DNA of 13,187 nt from an uncultured Lachnospiraceae bacterium. Lineage in GTDB: Bacteria > Bacillota > Clostridia > Lachnospirales > Lachnospiraceae. A program made the position numbers and the translations under genes. The notes under the pieces were generated by a model. It was not told the DNA's origin, did not search any database, and saw only the letters and a program-made list of their open reading frames with translations. This document shows, piece after piece, positions 7,107-13,187 of this stretch. The stretch lies in NCBI GenBank assembly GCA_910586715.1, contig CAJUJG010000029.1, positions 21,926 through 35,112 of the forward strand, read 5' to 3'. Numbering within the stretch: the stretch's first letter is position 1; each line of letters opens with the position of its first letter.

Positions 7107-7233
7107 ATGATAGTAAAGATATAGAAATTGGGAAATGTGTTAGATATGATATTGAACATATATTCTGTATTCCGAAATAGTTTGTTTTTGAATGATAATT
7201 TAAAATTCTTATTATAAATCAACGGAGGACGCA

Positions 7234-8007
7234 ATGAAAAAGATACTGTTAATCGGAAAATTCAATACGGTGGTGAACGAGACAAATCAGTTTTTGTCCC
7301 GCTATTTTCATGTACAGATTTGTTCGGAAAATGCGGGCGTTTTGGAGGGCATGTTAAAAATCGTCAATCCTGACTTGGTGGTGATTAGTCTGATTGGCGC
7401 ATACGATATTGACACGTCGATTTTTTTCCTGTTAAGCGACCAGTACGCGCATGTTCCGGTGCTGACAATCGGCACGAAGGAGGAGAGCAGCAGGTTCTTT
7501 AAATATTACGAGGGAGAGCAGTTTGAAAACTTAATCCGTCCGGTGGAAAATACCGTGATTATGGAGGCAGTGTGCAGGCGGCTTGGCGTGGATAAAGCAA
7601 GTGTCGAGGAAGAGGCGAAAGCGCAGCAGGAAGAAACAAGCGGGAAAAAGCGGATTTTGGTGGTAGACGACAACGGTACGGCGCTTCGTACGATTAAGGC
7701 GATGCTTGAGGATACATACGAGGTTGCGATTGCGATTTCGGGGGCACAGGCAATGACGTCGATTGGCAAAAAGCGTCCGGACCTCATTCTGCTTGACTAC
7801 GAAATGCCTGTGTGCGACGGAAGAATGACGCTTGAAATGATCCGCGCGGACGAGGATTTGACGAATATTCCCGTTGTTTTTCTGACGGCAATTAACGACA
7901 GGGCAAATATTGAGGCGGTATTGCAGTTAAAGCCTGCGGGGTATTTTCTAAAGCCGCCCGTAAAAGAACGTCTGCTTGCAGAACTTGCTAAGATTTTGGA
8001 TGCGTAA
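7234..8007 (+). CDS. Response regulator with a degenerate and a canonical receiver domain, no output domain
   Basis: This 257-residue cytoplasmic protein has two receiver-like folds. Residues 1-117 have the beta/alpha pattern of a receiver, but the acidic pocket is replaced by LLIGK, the phospho-acceptor position is Ser52 (PDLVVISLIG) and the usual Lys-Pro is Arg102-Pro, so this half cannot be phosphorylated normally. A charged linker (about 118-138, EEEAKAQQEE) leads to a canonical receiver at 139-257: Asp145/Asp146, phospho-acceptor Asp188 (LILLDYEMP), Thr218 and Lys240. There is no DNA-binding or enzymatic domain. ATG 7234 follows GGAGG at 7222-7226. It probably accepts phosphate from the HPt domain of the hybrid kinase two genes upstream and acts by protein contact; this is inferred from neighbourhood. 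The OmpR-type regulator begins 27 bases downstream. Confidence 0.87.
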   Translation: MKKILLIGKFNTVVNETNQFLSRYFHVQICSENAGVLEGMLKIVNPDLVVISLIGAYDIDTSIFFLLSDQYAHVPVLTIGTKEESSRFFKYYEGEQFENLIRPVENTVIMEAVCRRLGVDKASVEEEAKAQQEETSGKKRILVVDDNGTALRTIKAMLEDTYEVAIAISGAQAMTSIGKKRPDLILLDYEMPVCDGRMTLEMIRADEDLTNIPVVFLTAINDRANIEAVLQLKPAGYFLKPPVKERLLAELAKILDA

Positions 8008-8034
8008 CGGTGTTTTGCAGCGGGGAGGATACGT

Positions 8035-8724
8035 GTGAAACGGATTTTGATTGTGGAGGATGACTGTCTTTTGAACAAAACGCTTGCTTTTCATTTCAGT
8101 GCCGACGGCTACGACGTGACTTCGGCGCTGAATGCGGAGGCTGCTGTGAAGTGTCTTGCGGGCGCGCCGTATGATTTGGTACTGTTAGACATTAATCTGC
8201 CGGATGGAAACGGCTTTGATTTGTGCCGGGCGATAAAGCCTGATAATCCGGATACGATGGTGATTTTTCTGACGGCTAACGATGAGGAGTGCGACCAGCT
8301 CAAAGGATACGAGGCGGGGGCGGTGGATTACATTACAAAGCCGTTTTCTGTCGAGGCGCTGCAGCGCAAAATCGGTGCGATGTTTGCCATGCTTGCGCGC
8401 CATAGACCTGCAGGCGAAATTTATGACGACGGGAGGCTGTTTCTTGACTTTTCGCAGCAGAACGCCGCGCTATGCGGGCAGCCGCTCACATTTTCCGCAA
8501 TGGAATATAAAATGCTGCACCTGTTTTGCGAGAATGCAGGAGTGGTGCTTACGAGGCAGCGGCTTTTGGAGCGGCTGTGGGACGTGGATGAAAAGTATGT
8601 GGAGGAACATACGCTAACGACGTTTGTCAGCCGTCTGCGCGGCAAGCTTGAGGCGGGCGGGGAGCGGTATATTAAGACGGTTTATGGAATGGGGTATCAA
8701 TGGATAGGAGGCAGGATGAAATGA
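8035..8724 (+). CDS. OmpR-family response regulator
   Basis: This 229-residue DNA-binding response regulator has an N-terminal receiver (about 1-118) with the acidic pair Asp9/Asp10, phospho-acceptor Asp52 (LVLLDINLPDGNG), Thr80 and Lys102 (ITKPFS). A winged helix of the OmpR/PhoB type follows (about 128-227), including LTRQRLLERLWD and the wing region TTFVSRLRGKLE...IKTVYGMGYQW. The start is GTG at 8035, nine bases after GGGAGG; no ATG is better placed. The gene overlaps the next by ATGA, the usual coupling with a cognate kinase. It probably controls the ABC transporter downstream, where phased repeats lie upstream of the ATPase. It resembles the regulators that accompany peptide-sensing ABC modules, but sequence does not fix the stimulus. 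Confidence 0.92.
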   Translation: MKRILIVEDDCLLNKTLAFHFSADGYDVTSALNAEAAVKCLAGAPYDLVLLDINLPDGNGFDLCRAIKPDNPDTMVIFLTANDEECDQLKGYEAGAVDYITKPFSVEALQRKIGAMFAMLARHRPAGEIYDDGRLFLDFSQQNAALCGQPLTFSAMEYKMLHLFCENAGVVLTRQRLLERLWDVDEKYVEEHTLTTFVSRLRGKLEAGGERYIKTVYGMGYQWIGGRMK

Positions 8725-9752
8725 GACCAAGGCAGATATCCGTGAAAAATTTGTGTCTGTTTGTGGCACTGGGAGCGCTGCTTTCCATGTTGGGAGTAAC
8801 CGTTCTTTTTTTTGTAATGACCGGGAGTATGGTGGTGCTTTCTGCGGGAGCGGCGCTTATGGCGTGCGCTCTTTTTTGGCTGTTTGTGCTGACGGCAGCG
8901 TTTGGGAAACAATTGTCGTTTTTTTCGGACGGATTGTGTGAAACGCTTGATAACATGATAAACGGTCGTGTGGATTTGCAGGAGAATTTTGATAAGGAAC
9001 TGCTTTTTGACCGCATCAGTCATCGCCTGTTTCGCCTGTATGAGATTTTACTGGAGGCGGGACATAAGGTGGACAGCGAACGGCGGGAGCTTCAGGCGTT
9101 GGTGTCGGATATTTCGCATCAGGTGAAAACGCCCGTGAGCAATCTGAAAATGGTGTCGGACACGCTGCTGTCAAGAGAGGTTTCACCAAAGGAACGGCAG
9201 GCATTTTTGCAGGGGATGCAAGGTCAGGCGCAGAAGCTGGATTTTCTTGTACAGGCGCTGGTGAAGACGTCGCGCCTGGAGACGGGCATGGTGCGGCTTA
9301 AAAAGCAGGAGGGGCTGTTGTTTGATACACTGGCGCAGGCGGTGGGCGGTATTGTCTATGCGGCAAAGCGAAAGGGGATTGACGTGTCGGTGGATTGTCC
9401 GCAGGAATTAAAGCTGTTTCATGACGCGAGGTGGACGGCGGAGGCGCTTTTTAACCTGCTGGATAATGCGGTGAAGTATACGCCTGCGGGCGGCAGGATT
9501 TGCGTGTCGGTGAAAGACTGGGAGCTGTATGTCAGGGTGGACGTGAGCGACACGGGTAAAGGGATTGCGGAGAGCCGTCAGGCGGCGGTTTTTGGGCGGT
9601 TTTATCGTGAGCAGGAGGTGCATGACGTGCAGGGTGTCGGCATCGGGCTTTACCTTGCGCGTGAGATTGTGACAAGGCAGGGCGGGTATATTAAGCTGAC
9701 TTCCGCTGTTGGGGAAGGTTCGACGTTTTCTGTTTTTTTGCCGTTTCGTTAA
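8721..9752 (+). CDS. Sensor histidine kinase with two close TM helices (intramembrane-sensing type)
   Basis: This 343-residue protein carries two hydrophobic helices near the N-terminus (about 10-33 and 37-60) with almost no extracytoplasmic loop. That arrangement is typical of intramembrane-sensing kinases, which usually take their signal from a partner transporter. A short linker leads to the dimerisation helix with SHQVKTP (His133; Gln follows where Glu is commoner). The ATPase domain has an N-box NLLDNAVKYTP (Asn245, Asn249), DTGKGI (Asp277), FGRFYR and GVGIGL (305-310). ATG 8721 is chosen over in-frame ATG 8700 because it gives an ATGA overlap with the regulator stop codon and sits nine bases after AGGAGG (8706-8711). 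It should phosphorylate Asp52 of the preceding regulator. All catalytic motifs are intact. Confidence 0.9.
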   Translation: MRPRQISVKNLCLFVALGALLSMLGVTVLFFVMTGSMVVLSAGAALMACALFWLFVLTAAFGKQLSFFSDGLCETLDNMINGRVDLQENFDKELLFDRISHRLFRLYEILLEAGHKVDSERRELQALVSDISHQVKTPVSNLKMVSDTLLSREVSPKERQAFLQGMQGQAQKLDFLVQALVKTSRLETGMVRLKKQEGLLFDTLAQAVGGIVYAAKRKGIDVSVDCPQELKLFHDARWTAEALFNLLDNAVKYTPAGGRICVSVKDWELYVRVDVSDTGKGIAESRQAAVFGRFYREQEVHDVQGVGIGLYLAREIVTRQGGYIKLTSAVGEGSTFSVFLPFR

Positions 9753-9753
9753 C

Positions 9754-9774
9754 CGGGTTAATGCCCGTTTTGTT
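9754..9774 (+). terminator. Possible weak Rho-independent terminator after the sensor kinase
   Basis: CGGG (9754-9757) pairs with CCCG (9764-9767) across a six-base loop, and TTTTGTTT follows directly. The stem is only four GC pairs, extended by A-T pairs after a mismatch. The same bases also form a palindrome, TTAACC/GGTTAA around 9755, that includes the stop codon. Placement just after the kinase gene fits a terminator, but its strength is doubtful. Confidence 0.4.
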
Positions 9775-9781
9775 TGCCTAA

Positions 9782-10027
9782 AATAGCAGTATCGTGTATA
9801 CTGATACTAACGGATTTGTTGACAAAAGCGGGAAGGCGTTTATTTTTGAATTTAAGGTACTGGATTTGGATGAGGACGAGATGATACTTGAGGATACTTT
9901 GGCGGCAGCGCACCGTCAGATAACGAAGAAGAAATATGAGGCAGAGCTGGTGGCGCGCGGATTCGCACCGGAAAAAATACGCAAATACGGGTCTGCATTT
10001 CGGGGAAAGGAGTGTCTGATAGGATAA
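9782..10027 (+). pseudogene. C-terminal remnant of an AAA-ATPase/PD-(D/E)XK nuclease-domain protein
   Basis: The open frame gives about 80 residues containing GKAFIFEFKVLD, then LEDTLAAAHRQITKKKYEAEL, IRKYGSAFRGKECLIG and a stop codon. This order (hydrophobic strand with E-F-K, an Ala/Gln-containing helix ending QI..K.Y, then ygxAFxGK) matches the C-terminal PD-(D/E)XK domain (DUF1703-like) of a large family of about 500-residue AAA-ATPase-like proteins common in gut Clostridia and Bacteroidetes. The ATPase domain and the strand carrying the catalytic Asp are missing. The frame opens just after a stop codon at 9779, and no clear ribosome binding site precedes the GTG at 9794. It is best read as debris of a once larger gene lodged between the kinase and the transporter. 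A short functional product is unlikely. Confidence 0.65.
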
Positions 10028-10037
10028 TAGGAAAGAT

Positions 10038-10075
10038 TTGTCATTTTGACAATTTCGGACATTTCTGTAACATTT
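10038..10075 (+). promoter_or_regulatory. Promoter with inverted and phased repeats upstream of the ABC transporter
   Basis: A perfect TTGACA -35 (10046-10051) is followed after 16 bp by TAACAT (10068-10073) as a -10 candidate. The -35 box lies in a perfect inverted repeat, TTGTCA (10038-10043) and TGACAA (10047-10052). GACA recurs at 10048 and 10058, and ACATTT at 10059 and 10070, a 10-11 bp phase on one face of the helix as in OmpR-family binding sites. An ACA-N4-TGTAA element (10059-10070) also recalls the operators of BceR-type regulators. The OmpR-type regulator upstream is the natural candidate to bind here. Confidence 0.55.
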
Positions 10076-10144
10076 GTATTTTATAGTTGCTTATGAGAAG
10101 AACAGCCATATGGCAAATTTACAACTTTGAAAGGAGCTTGGAAT

Positions 10145-10828
10145 ATGAGTGTTTTGGAAACGATTGATTTAAGGAAGTATTATGGTACAAAGCCGAATGT
10201 GACGCGCGCCCTTGACGGCGTGAGTCTTCGCGTGGATAAGGGGGAGTTTGTGGCAGTGGTCGGAACGTCGGGGAGCGGCAAATCGACGCTGCTGCACATG
10301 ATGGGCGGGCTAGATACGCCAACGTCTGGCAGTGTGCTTGTGCGGGGCGAGGAGCTTGCCAAAAAGAACGAGGAGGAGCTCACGATTTTTCGGCGGCGCA
10401 ACATCGGGTTTGTGTTTCAGAATTATAATTTGGTGCCGATTTTAAATGTATATGAAAACATTGTCCTGCCCGTGGAGCTGGACGGCAACAGCGCGGACAA
10501 GGCGTTGATGGACGAGATTGTGCAGATGCTTTCGCTGGAGGACAAGCTGAAAAATATGCCGAATAATCTGTCGGGCGGGCAGCAGCAGCGTGTTGCGATT
10601 GCGCGCGCTTTGATGACAAAGCCTGCAATTGTGCTTGCCGACGAGCCGACGGGCAACCTTGACAGTCAGACGAGCGCGGACGTGTTGGGACTGCTCAAGC
10701 GCACGAGCGCGGCGTTTGACCAAACGATTGTCATGATTACGCATAATGATGAGATCGCGCAGCTTGCCGACCGCATTGTGCGGATTGAGGACGGTAAAAT
10801 CGTGACAAAGGGAGGTGCAAAACGATGA
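10145..10828 (+). CDS. ABC transporter ATP-binding protein (MacB/LolD-like, partner of an FtsX-like permease)
   Basis: This 227-residue ATPase has all the motifs of the LolD/MacB/BceA group: Walker A GTSGSGKST (40-48), Q-loop Gln92 (FVFQNYNLVP), signature LSGGQQQRV (142-150), Walker B AIVLADEP with catalytic Glu167, the group-typical TGNLDSQTS after it, and switch His200. ATG 10145 is preceded by AAGGAG at 10131-10136; a TTG at 10127 would place the ribosome binding site inside the gene and is rejected. The stop codon overlaps the permease start by ATGA, so the two are co-translated as one transporter. In this group ATP hydrolysis drives mechanical movement of extracytoplasmic domains rather than ordinary import, often for peptide resistance, signalling or lipoprotein handling. 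The kinase/regulator pair lies upstream, separated by a promoter and a pseudogene. Confidence 0.94.
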   Translation: MSVLETIDLRKYYGTKPNVTRALDGVSLRVDKGEFVAVVGTSGSGKSTLLHMMGGLDTPTSGSVLVRGEELAKKNEEELTIFRRRNIGFVFQNYNLVPILNVYENIVLPVELDGNSADKALMDEIVQMLSLEDKLKNMPNNLSGGQQQRVAIARALMTKPAIVLADEPTGNLDSQTSADVLGLLKRTSAAFDQTIVMITHNDEIAQLADRIVRIEDGKIVTKGGAKR

Positions 10829-13187
10829 CGCTTCCTTTTGTAAACGATACGGGAAAAATTGAAAAGACGCTGGCAAAGCGCAGTCTTGCCGCAGACCGCC
10901 GCCGCAACGCGGTCGCCATGCTTACAATTGGCTTGGCGGTCTGTCTGATGTCGCTTGTCGCGTTTTATTATACGGCATCTTATGTGCGCACGGTGGAGAG
11001 CCTGCGAGGGCATTATCAGTCGGGCTGCGGGGAGCTTTCCTATGATGACCTTGCAAGACTTGACGCGACGGGGAAGCTGGAGCGTTGGGGGTATCAGAGC
11101 GAAACGCACAGTATCCGTTATAAGGATGCCAATGTGTCCGTGCAGTTTTACGACAGCGAGATGCTGGATTTAATGCAGGCGCCGCCGATTACGGGGCGTT
11201 ATCCCGAGGCGGAGAATGAAATATGTATCGAACGTGCATTTTTAAAGTATTTTAATCTGCCGCAGGAGGAGGGAACACCAGTTTCTTTAGATTTGGGAGA
11301 CGGAGAGCGGACGTTTGTTGTTTCCGGCATTTTGGAGGCAGAGAACGACAGCCGTTACTTTGAGGCGTATATCTCGGAGGCGCTTGCCGTGGCAATGGGA
11401 GGTGAAAACCCGTTTACAATCCGTTTTCGATTTGCGGGCAGCAGTGAGGAGGCGCCCGAACAATTGCGTGCGGAGATTGCGGCGTTTTATGAGGAGATGG
11501 GCATTGCGGAGGAAACGATTTTTTACAGTTCCAACTACTTTGATTTAAACGAGATGTATCTTGGCAGCGACTTGTATGTTTACGGGATTGCGCTGTTGAT
11601 TGCCGTGGTCTGCGCGATTGTCATCTACAATATTTTCTATATTTCCGTGATGGGAAAACTGCGCGAGTACGGACGGCTGAAGGTGATTGGGACGACACCG
11701 CGCCAGCTAAGGCGTGTGGTGCGGCGCGAGCGGCGCGCCCTGATGTGGATTAGCATTCCGTCGGGGATTGCGGCTGCCATGCTGATTACGTTTGTGACGG
11801 CGCGCGCTTACTGGAGATGGGAGAAAAATCTGCCGTATATGGTGTTTATCGTGCTGCTGACAATCGCAATGGTGGCTGTCGCAACGAGAAAGCCGCTGCA
11901 GCTTGCAGGACAGGTTTCGGCGATTGAGGCAGTGCGCAGCAATGCGTATCAGGCATTGTCGGGTGTTTCGCGCAGGCTGCACCGTCCGTTGTCGATTTTC
12001 CGCCTTGCGGGCATGAACTTTACGCGCAACCGCAGGAAAACCGCGATAACGCTTGTTTCGCTTGGACTGACGGGGATTTTGACGGCGTGTATTGCGTCCT
12101 ATGCGGATTCTGTGGACGCGCGGGAGCTTGCACGCAACGCGTTTGGCGACGGCGGGAGTTACATTGTGGAATTGGAGAGCAACAAAACGATGTACGAGGC
12201 GCAGCTTGCAGGGCTTTTGAATGAGCAAACACAGGCGCGGCTGCTTGCGCTGCCCGATGTGGAGTTTCTGACGGTATGGAGCGGGACGCTTTGTATGGTG
12301 GAGGAGTCGCCGAGGGCGGATGCCCTTTATGACCTTGGCGGGTTTACGAAGGAACAGATGGCGGCGCTTTCGGAAAATAACCTTTTGCTGGAGGGGACTG
12401 CGGATTATGATACGCTTGCGGCGCAAAACGGCATTTTGGTGACGCGTGACAGTGAGAATCTGCTGAAAAAACTGTATCATTTGGATTTGTCCGTGGGGGA
12501 CAGCGTGACAGTGAAAAGCAATGTGGGGATTGCTAAAACGTATACCGTGATGGGAATTGTGGATTTTGTCAAGGGCGCTTCGTACAATGCGTTTGTGCTT
12601 CCTGAGGAGGAATTGCATGTGCTTTATCCAAAGGTTGCGGATTTTACGGAGTGTATTAATATCCATACGGTGCAGACCTCTGATGCACAGCGGCAGCAAT
12701 TGTATGCGGTTTTGGACGATCCGCGCGTGTCTGTTGCGTCTTTGGAGGATTTGGTTTTGAGCACCGAGATGAATCTGCGGCAGATGATGCTGATGTTGTA
12801 CGGAATGAACGTGTTTATCGCATTGTTTGCATTGGTGAATTTTATCAACACGATGATGACCAACTTATTGACGCGCCAACAGGAGTTTGGGATTTTCCAG
12901 TCGGTCGGCATGACGAACCGGCAGCTTTCCCGTATGATTTCCTGTGAGTGCCTTTGGTATGTGGGCGTGACACTTTTGATTACGCTGACGCTTGGTACGG
13001 CGTGCGGTGCGGCGACGGTGCGGGCGTTCCATCAGGTAGGGCTGTTCGGCAGTATGACGTATCATTTTCCGGCGGCTGCGCTGCTTGTTTTTGCCGCTGC
13101 TTTATTTGCAGTGCACGGCGCGTTTTCGCTGTTTGCGGTGCGTTTTTTGCAAAGCCGGTCGCTTGTGGAGCGGATTAAGGCGATGGA
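10825..13187 (+). CDS. FtsX-like ABC transporter permease (3' end beyond the window)
   Basis: The frame is open from ATG 10825 to the window end, giving 787 residues plus two bases. The final residues SLVERIKAM resemble the usual C-terminus of these permeases, so only a few residues are probably missing. Hydrophobic segments at about 30-54, 250-272, 308-329, 337-353, 405-427, 658-679, 706-732 and 749-774 give eight helices around two large extracytoplasmic domains (about 55-249 and 428-657). FtsX-type cytoplasmic loops are visible: KLREYGRLKVIGTTPRQLRR near 276 and RQQEFGIFQSVGMTNRQLSR near 685. The gene shares ATGA with the ATPase, behind GGAGG at 10811-10815. Two big external domains differ from BceB, which has ten helices and one such domain, so it is closer to general MacB/FtsX-type exporters. 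The substrate is unknown. Confidence 0.9.
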   Translation, partial: MTLPFVNDTGKIEKTLAKRSLAADRRRNAVAMLTIGLAVCLMSLVAFYYTASYVRTVESLRGHYQSGCGELSYDDLARLDATGKLERWGYQSETHSIRYKDANVSVQFYDSEMLDLMQAPPITGRYPEAENEICIERAFLKYFNLPQEEGTPVSLDLGDGERTFVVSGILEAENDSRYFEAYISEALAVAMGGENPFTIRFRFAGSSEEAPEQLRAEIAAFYEEMGIAEETIFYSSNYFDLNEMYLGSDLYVYGIALLIAVVCAIVIYNIFYISVMGKLREYGRLKVIGTTPRQLRRVVRRERRALMWISIPSGIAAAMLITFVTARAYWRWEKNLPYMVFIVLLTIAMVAVATRKPLQLAGQVSAIEAVRSNAYQALSGVSRRLHRPLSIFRLAGMNFTRNRRKTAITLVSLGLTGILTACIASYADSVDARELARNAFGDGGSYIVELESNKTMYEAQLAGLLNEQTQARLLALPDVEFLTVWSGTLCMVEESPRADALYDLGGFTKEQMAALSENNLLLEGTADYDTLAAQNGILVTRDSENLLKKLYHLDLSVGDSVTVKSNVGIAKTYTVMGIVDFVKGASYNAFVLPEEELHVLYPKVADFTECINIHTVQTSDAQRQQLYAVLDDPRVSVASLEDLVLSTEMNLRQMMLMLYGMNVFIALFALVNFINTMMTNLLTRQQEFGIFQSVGMTNRQLSRMISCECLWYVGVTLLITLTLGTACGAATVRAFHQVGLFGSMTYHFPAAALLVFAAALFAVHGAFSLFAVRFLQSRSLVERIKAM

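Larger units (their letters stand above)
6907..7233 (+). other. AT-rich intergenic region of 327 bases with promoter and structured leader
   Basis: No open frame with coding character was found here. The first 90 bases are plain AT-rich sequence without a T-tailed hairpin, so the acetyltransferase has no visible terminator. An extended -10 promoter lies at 7004-7032, followed by a GC-richer structured stretch (7034-7106) and then about 115 AT-rich bases. The region ends at the GGAGG (7222-7226) of the dual-receiver gene. From the promoter this gives a 5' leader of about 195 bases. The low G+C continues from the acetyltransferase, so the foreign-looking segment may extend through this gap. Confidence 0.6.

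Noticed and set aside
7188..7218. TTGAAT-N19-TATAAA as a promoter for the dual-receiver gene
   Set aside because: Transcription would begin at or inside the GGAGG ribosome binding site, leaving no usable leader; this is more likely chance in AT-rich DNA.
11707..12699. A 330-codon open frame on the - strand
   Set aside because: It is antisense to the FtsX-like permease, with Arg/His/Gln-rich composition and no recognisable fold or ribosome binding site.
10825..13187. Assignment of the permease as BceB
   Set aside because: Two large external domains and about eight helices do not fit BceB's ten helices and single external domain.

Overview
The window looks like chromosome from a Clostridia member, probably Lachnospiraceae or a close relative. 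The grounds are family resemblance and architecture: a MerR/MATE pair, a CD1871A-type small CXXC protein, a 7TM hybrid kinase, and a remnant of the AAA-ATPase/PD-(D/E)XK family that is abundant in that group. Most genes have mid-range G+C, strong GGAGG-type ribosome binding sites and tightly overlapping gene ends. No RNA gene, insertion sequence or CRISPR array was seen. All complete genes lie on the + strand; only a clipped gene at the left edge is on the - strand.

Region 1 (1-1505) holds the first codons of a divergent MerR-family regulator and a complete MATE efflux transporter. They are separated by a promoter with the 19-bp spacer and dyad operator typical of MerR-activated genes.

Region 2 (about 1645-6338) reads as one overlapping operon. 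It encodes a TlpA-like thioredoxin lipoprotein, a 48-aa membrane CXXC protein, a NapH-like polyferredoxin membrane protein and a 1033-aa hybrid histidine kinase (sensor, 7TM, HisKA, HATPase, receiver, HPt). The first three could form a route for electrons from cytoplasmic ferredoxin to extracytoplasmic thiols. The kinase is translationally coupled to them. The lipoprotein appears to have lost the G of its ATG start in this sequence.

Region 3 (6339-7233) is AT-rich and looks foreign. It contains a GNAT acetyltransferase and then a 327-base gap with an extended -10 promoter and a structured, hairpin-containing leader.

Region 4 (7234-9752) encodes a protein with two receiver domains, the first degenerate, and no output domain. 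It is followed by an OmpR-family regulator and a small two-TM sensor kinase that overlap by ATGA. The receiver protein is a plausible end point for the region 2 kinase; the OmpR/kinase pair is plausibly devoted to the ABC transporter downstream.

Region 5 (9753-13187) has a weak terminator, a decayed C-terminal fragment of a PD-(D/E)XK nuclease-domain protein, a promoter region with 10-11 bp phased repeats, and an ABC exporter. The exporter is an ATPase plus a large FtsX-like permease that runs off the right edge with only a few residues probably missing. The layout resembles antimicrobial-peptide or envelope-stress sensing modules, but the substrate cannot be told from sequence.
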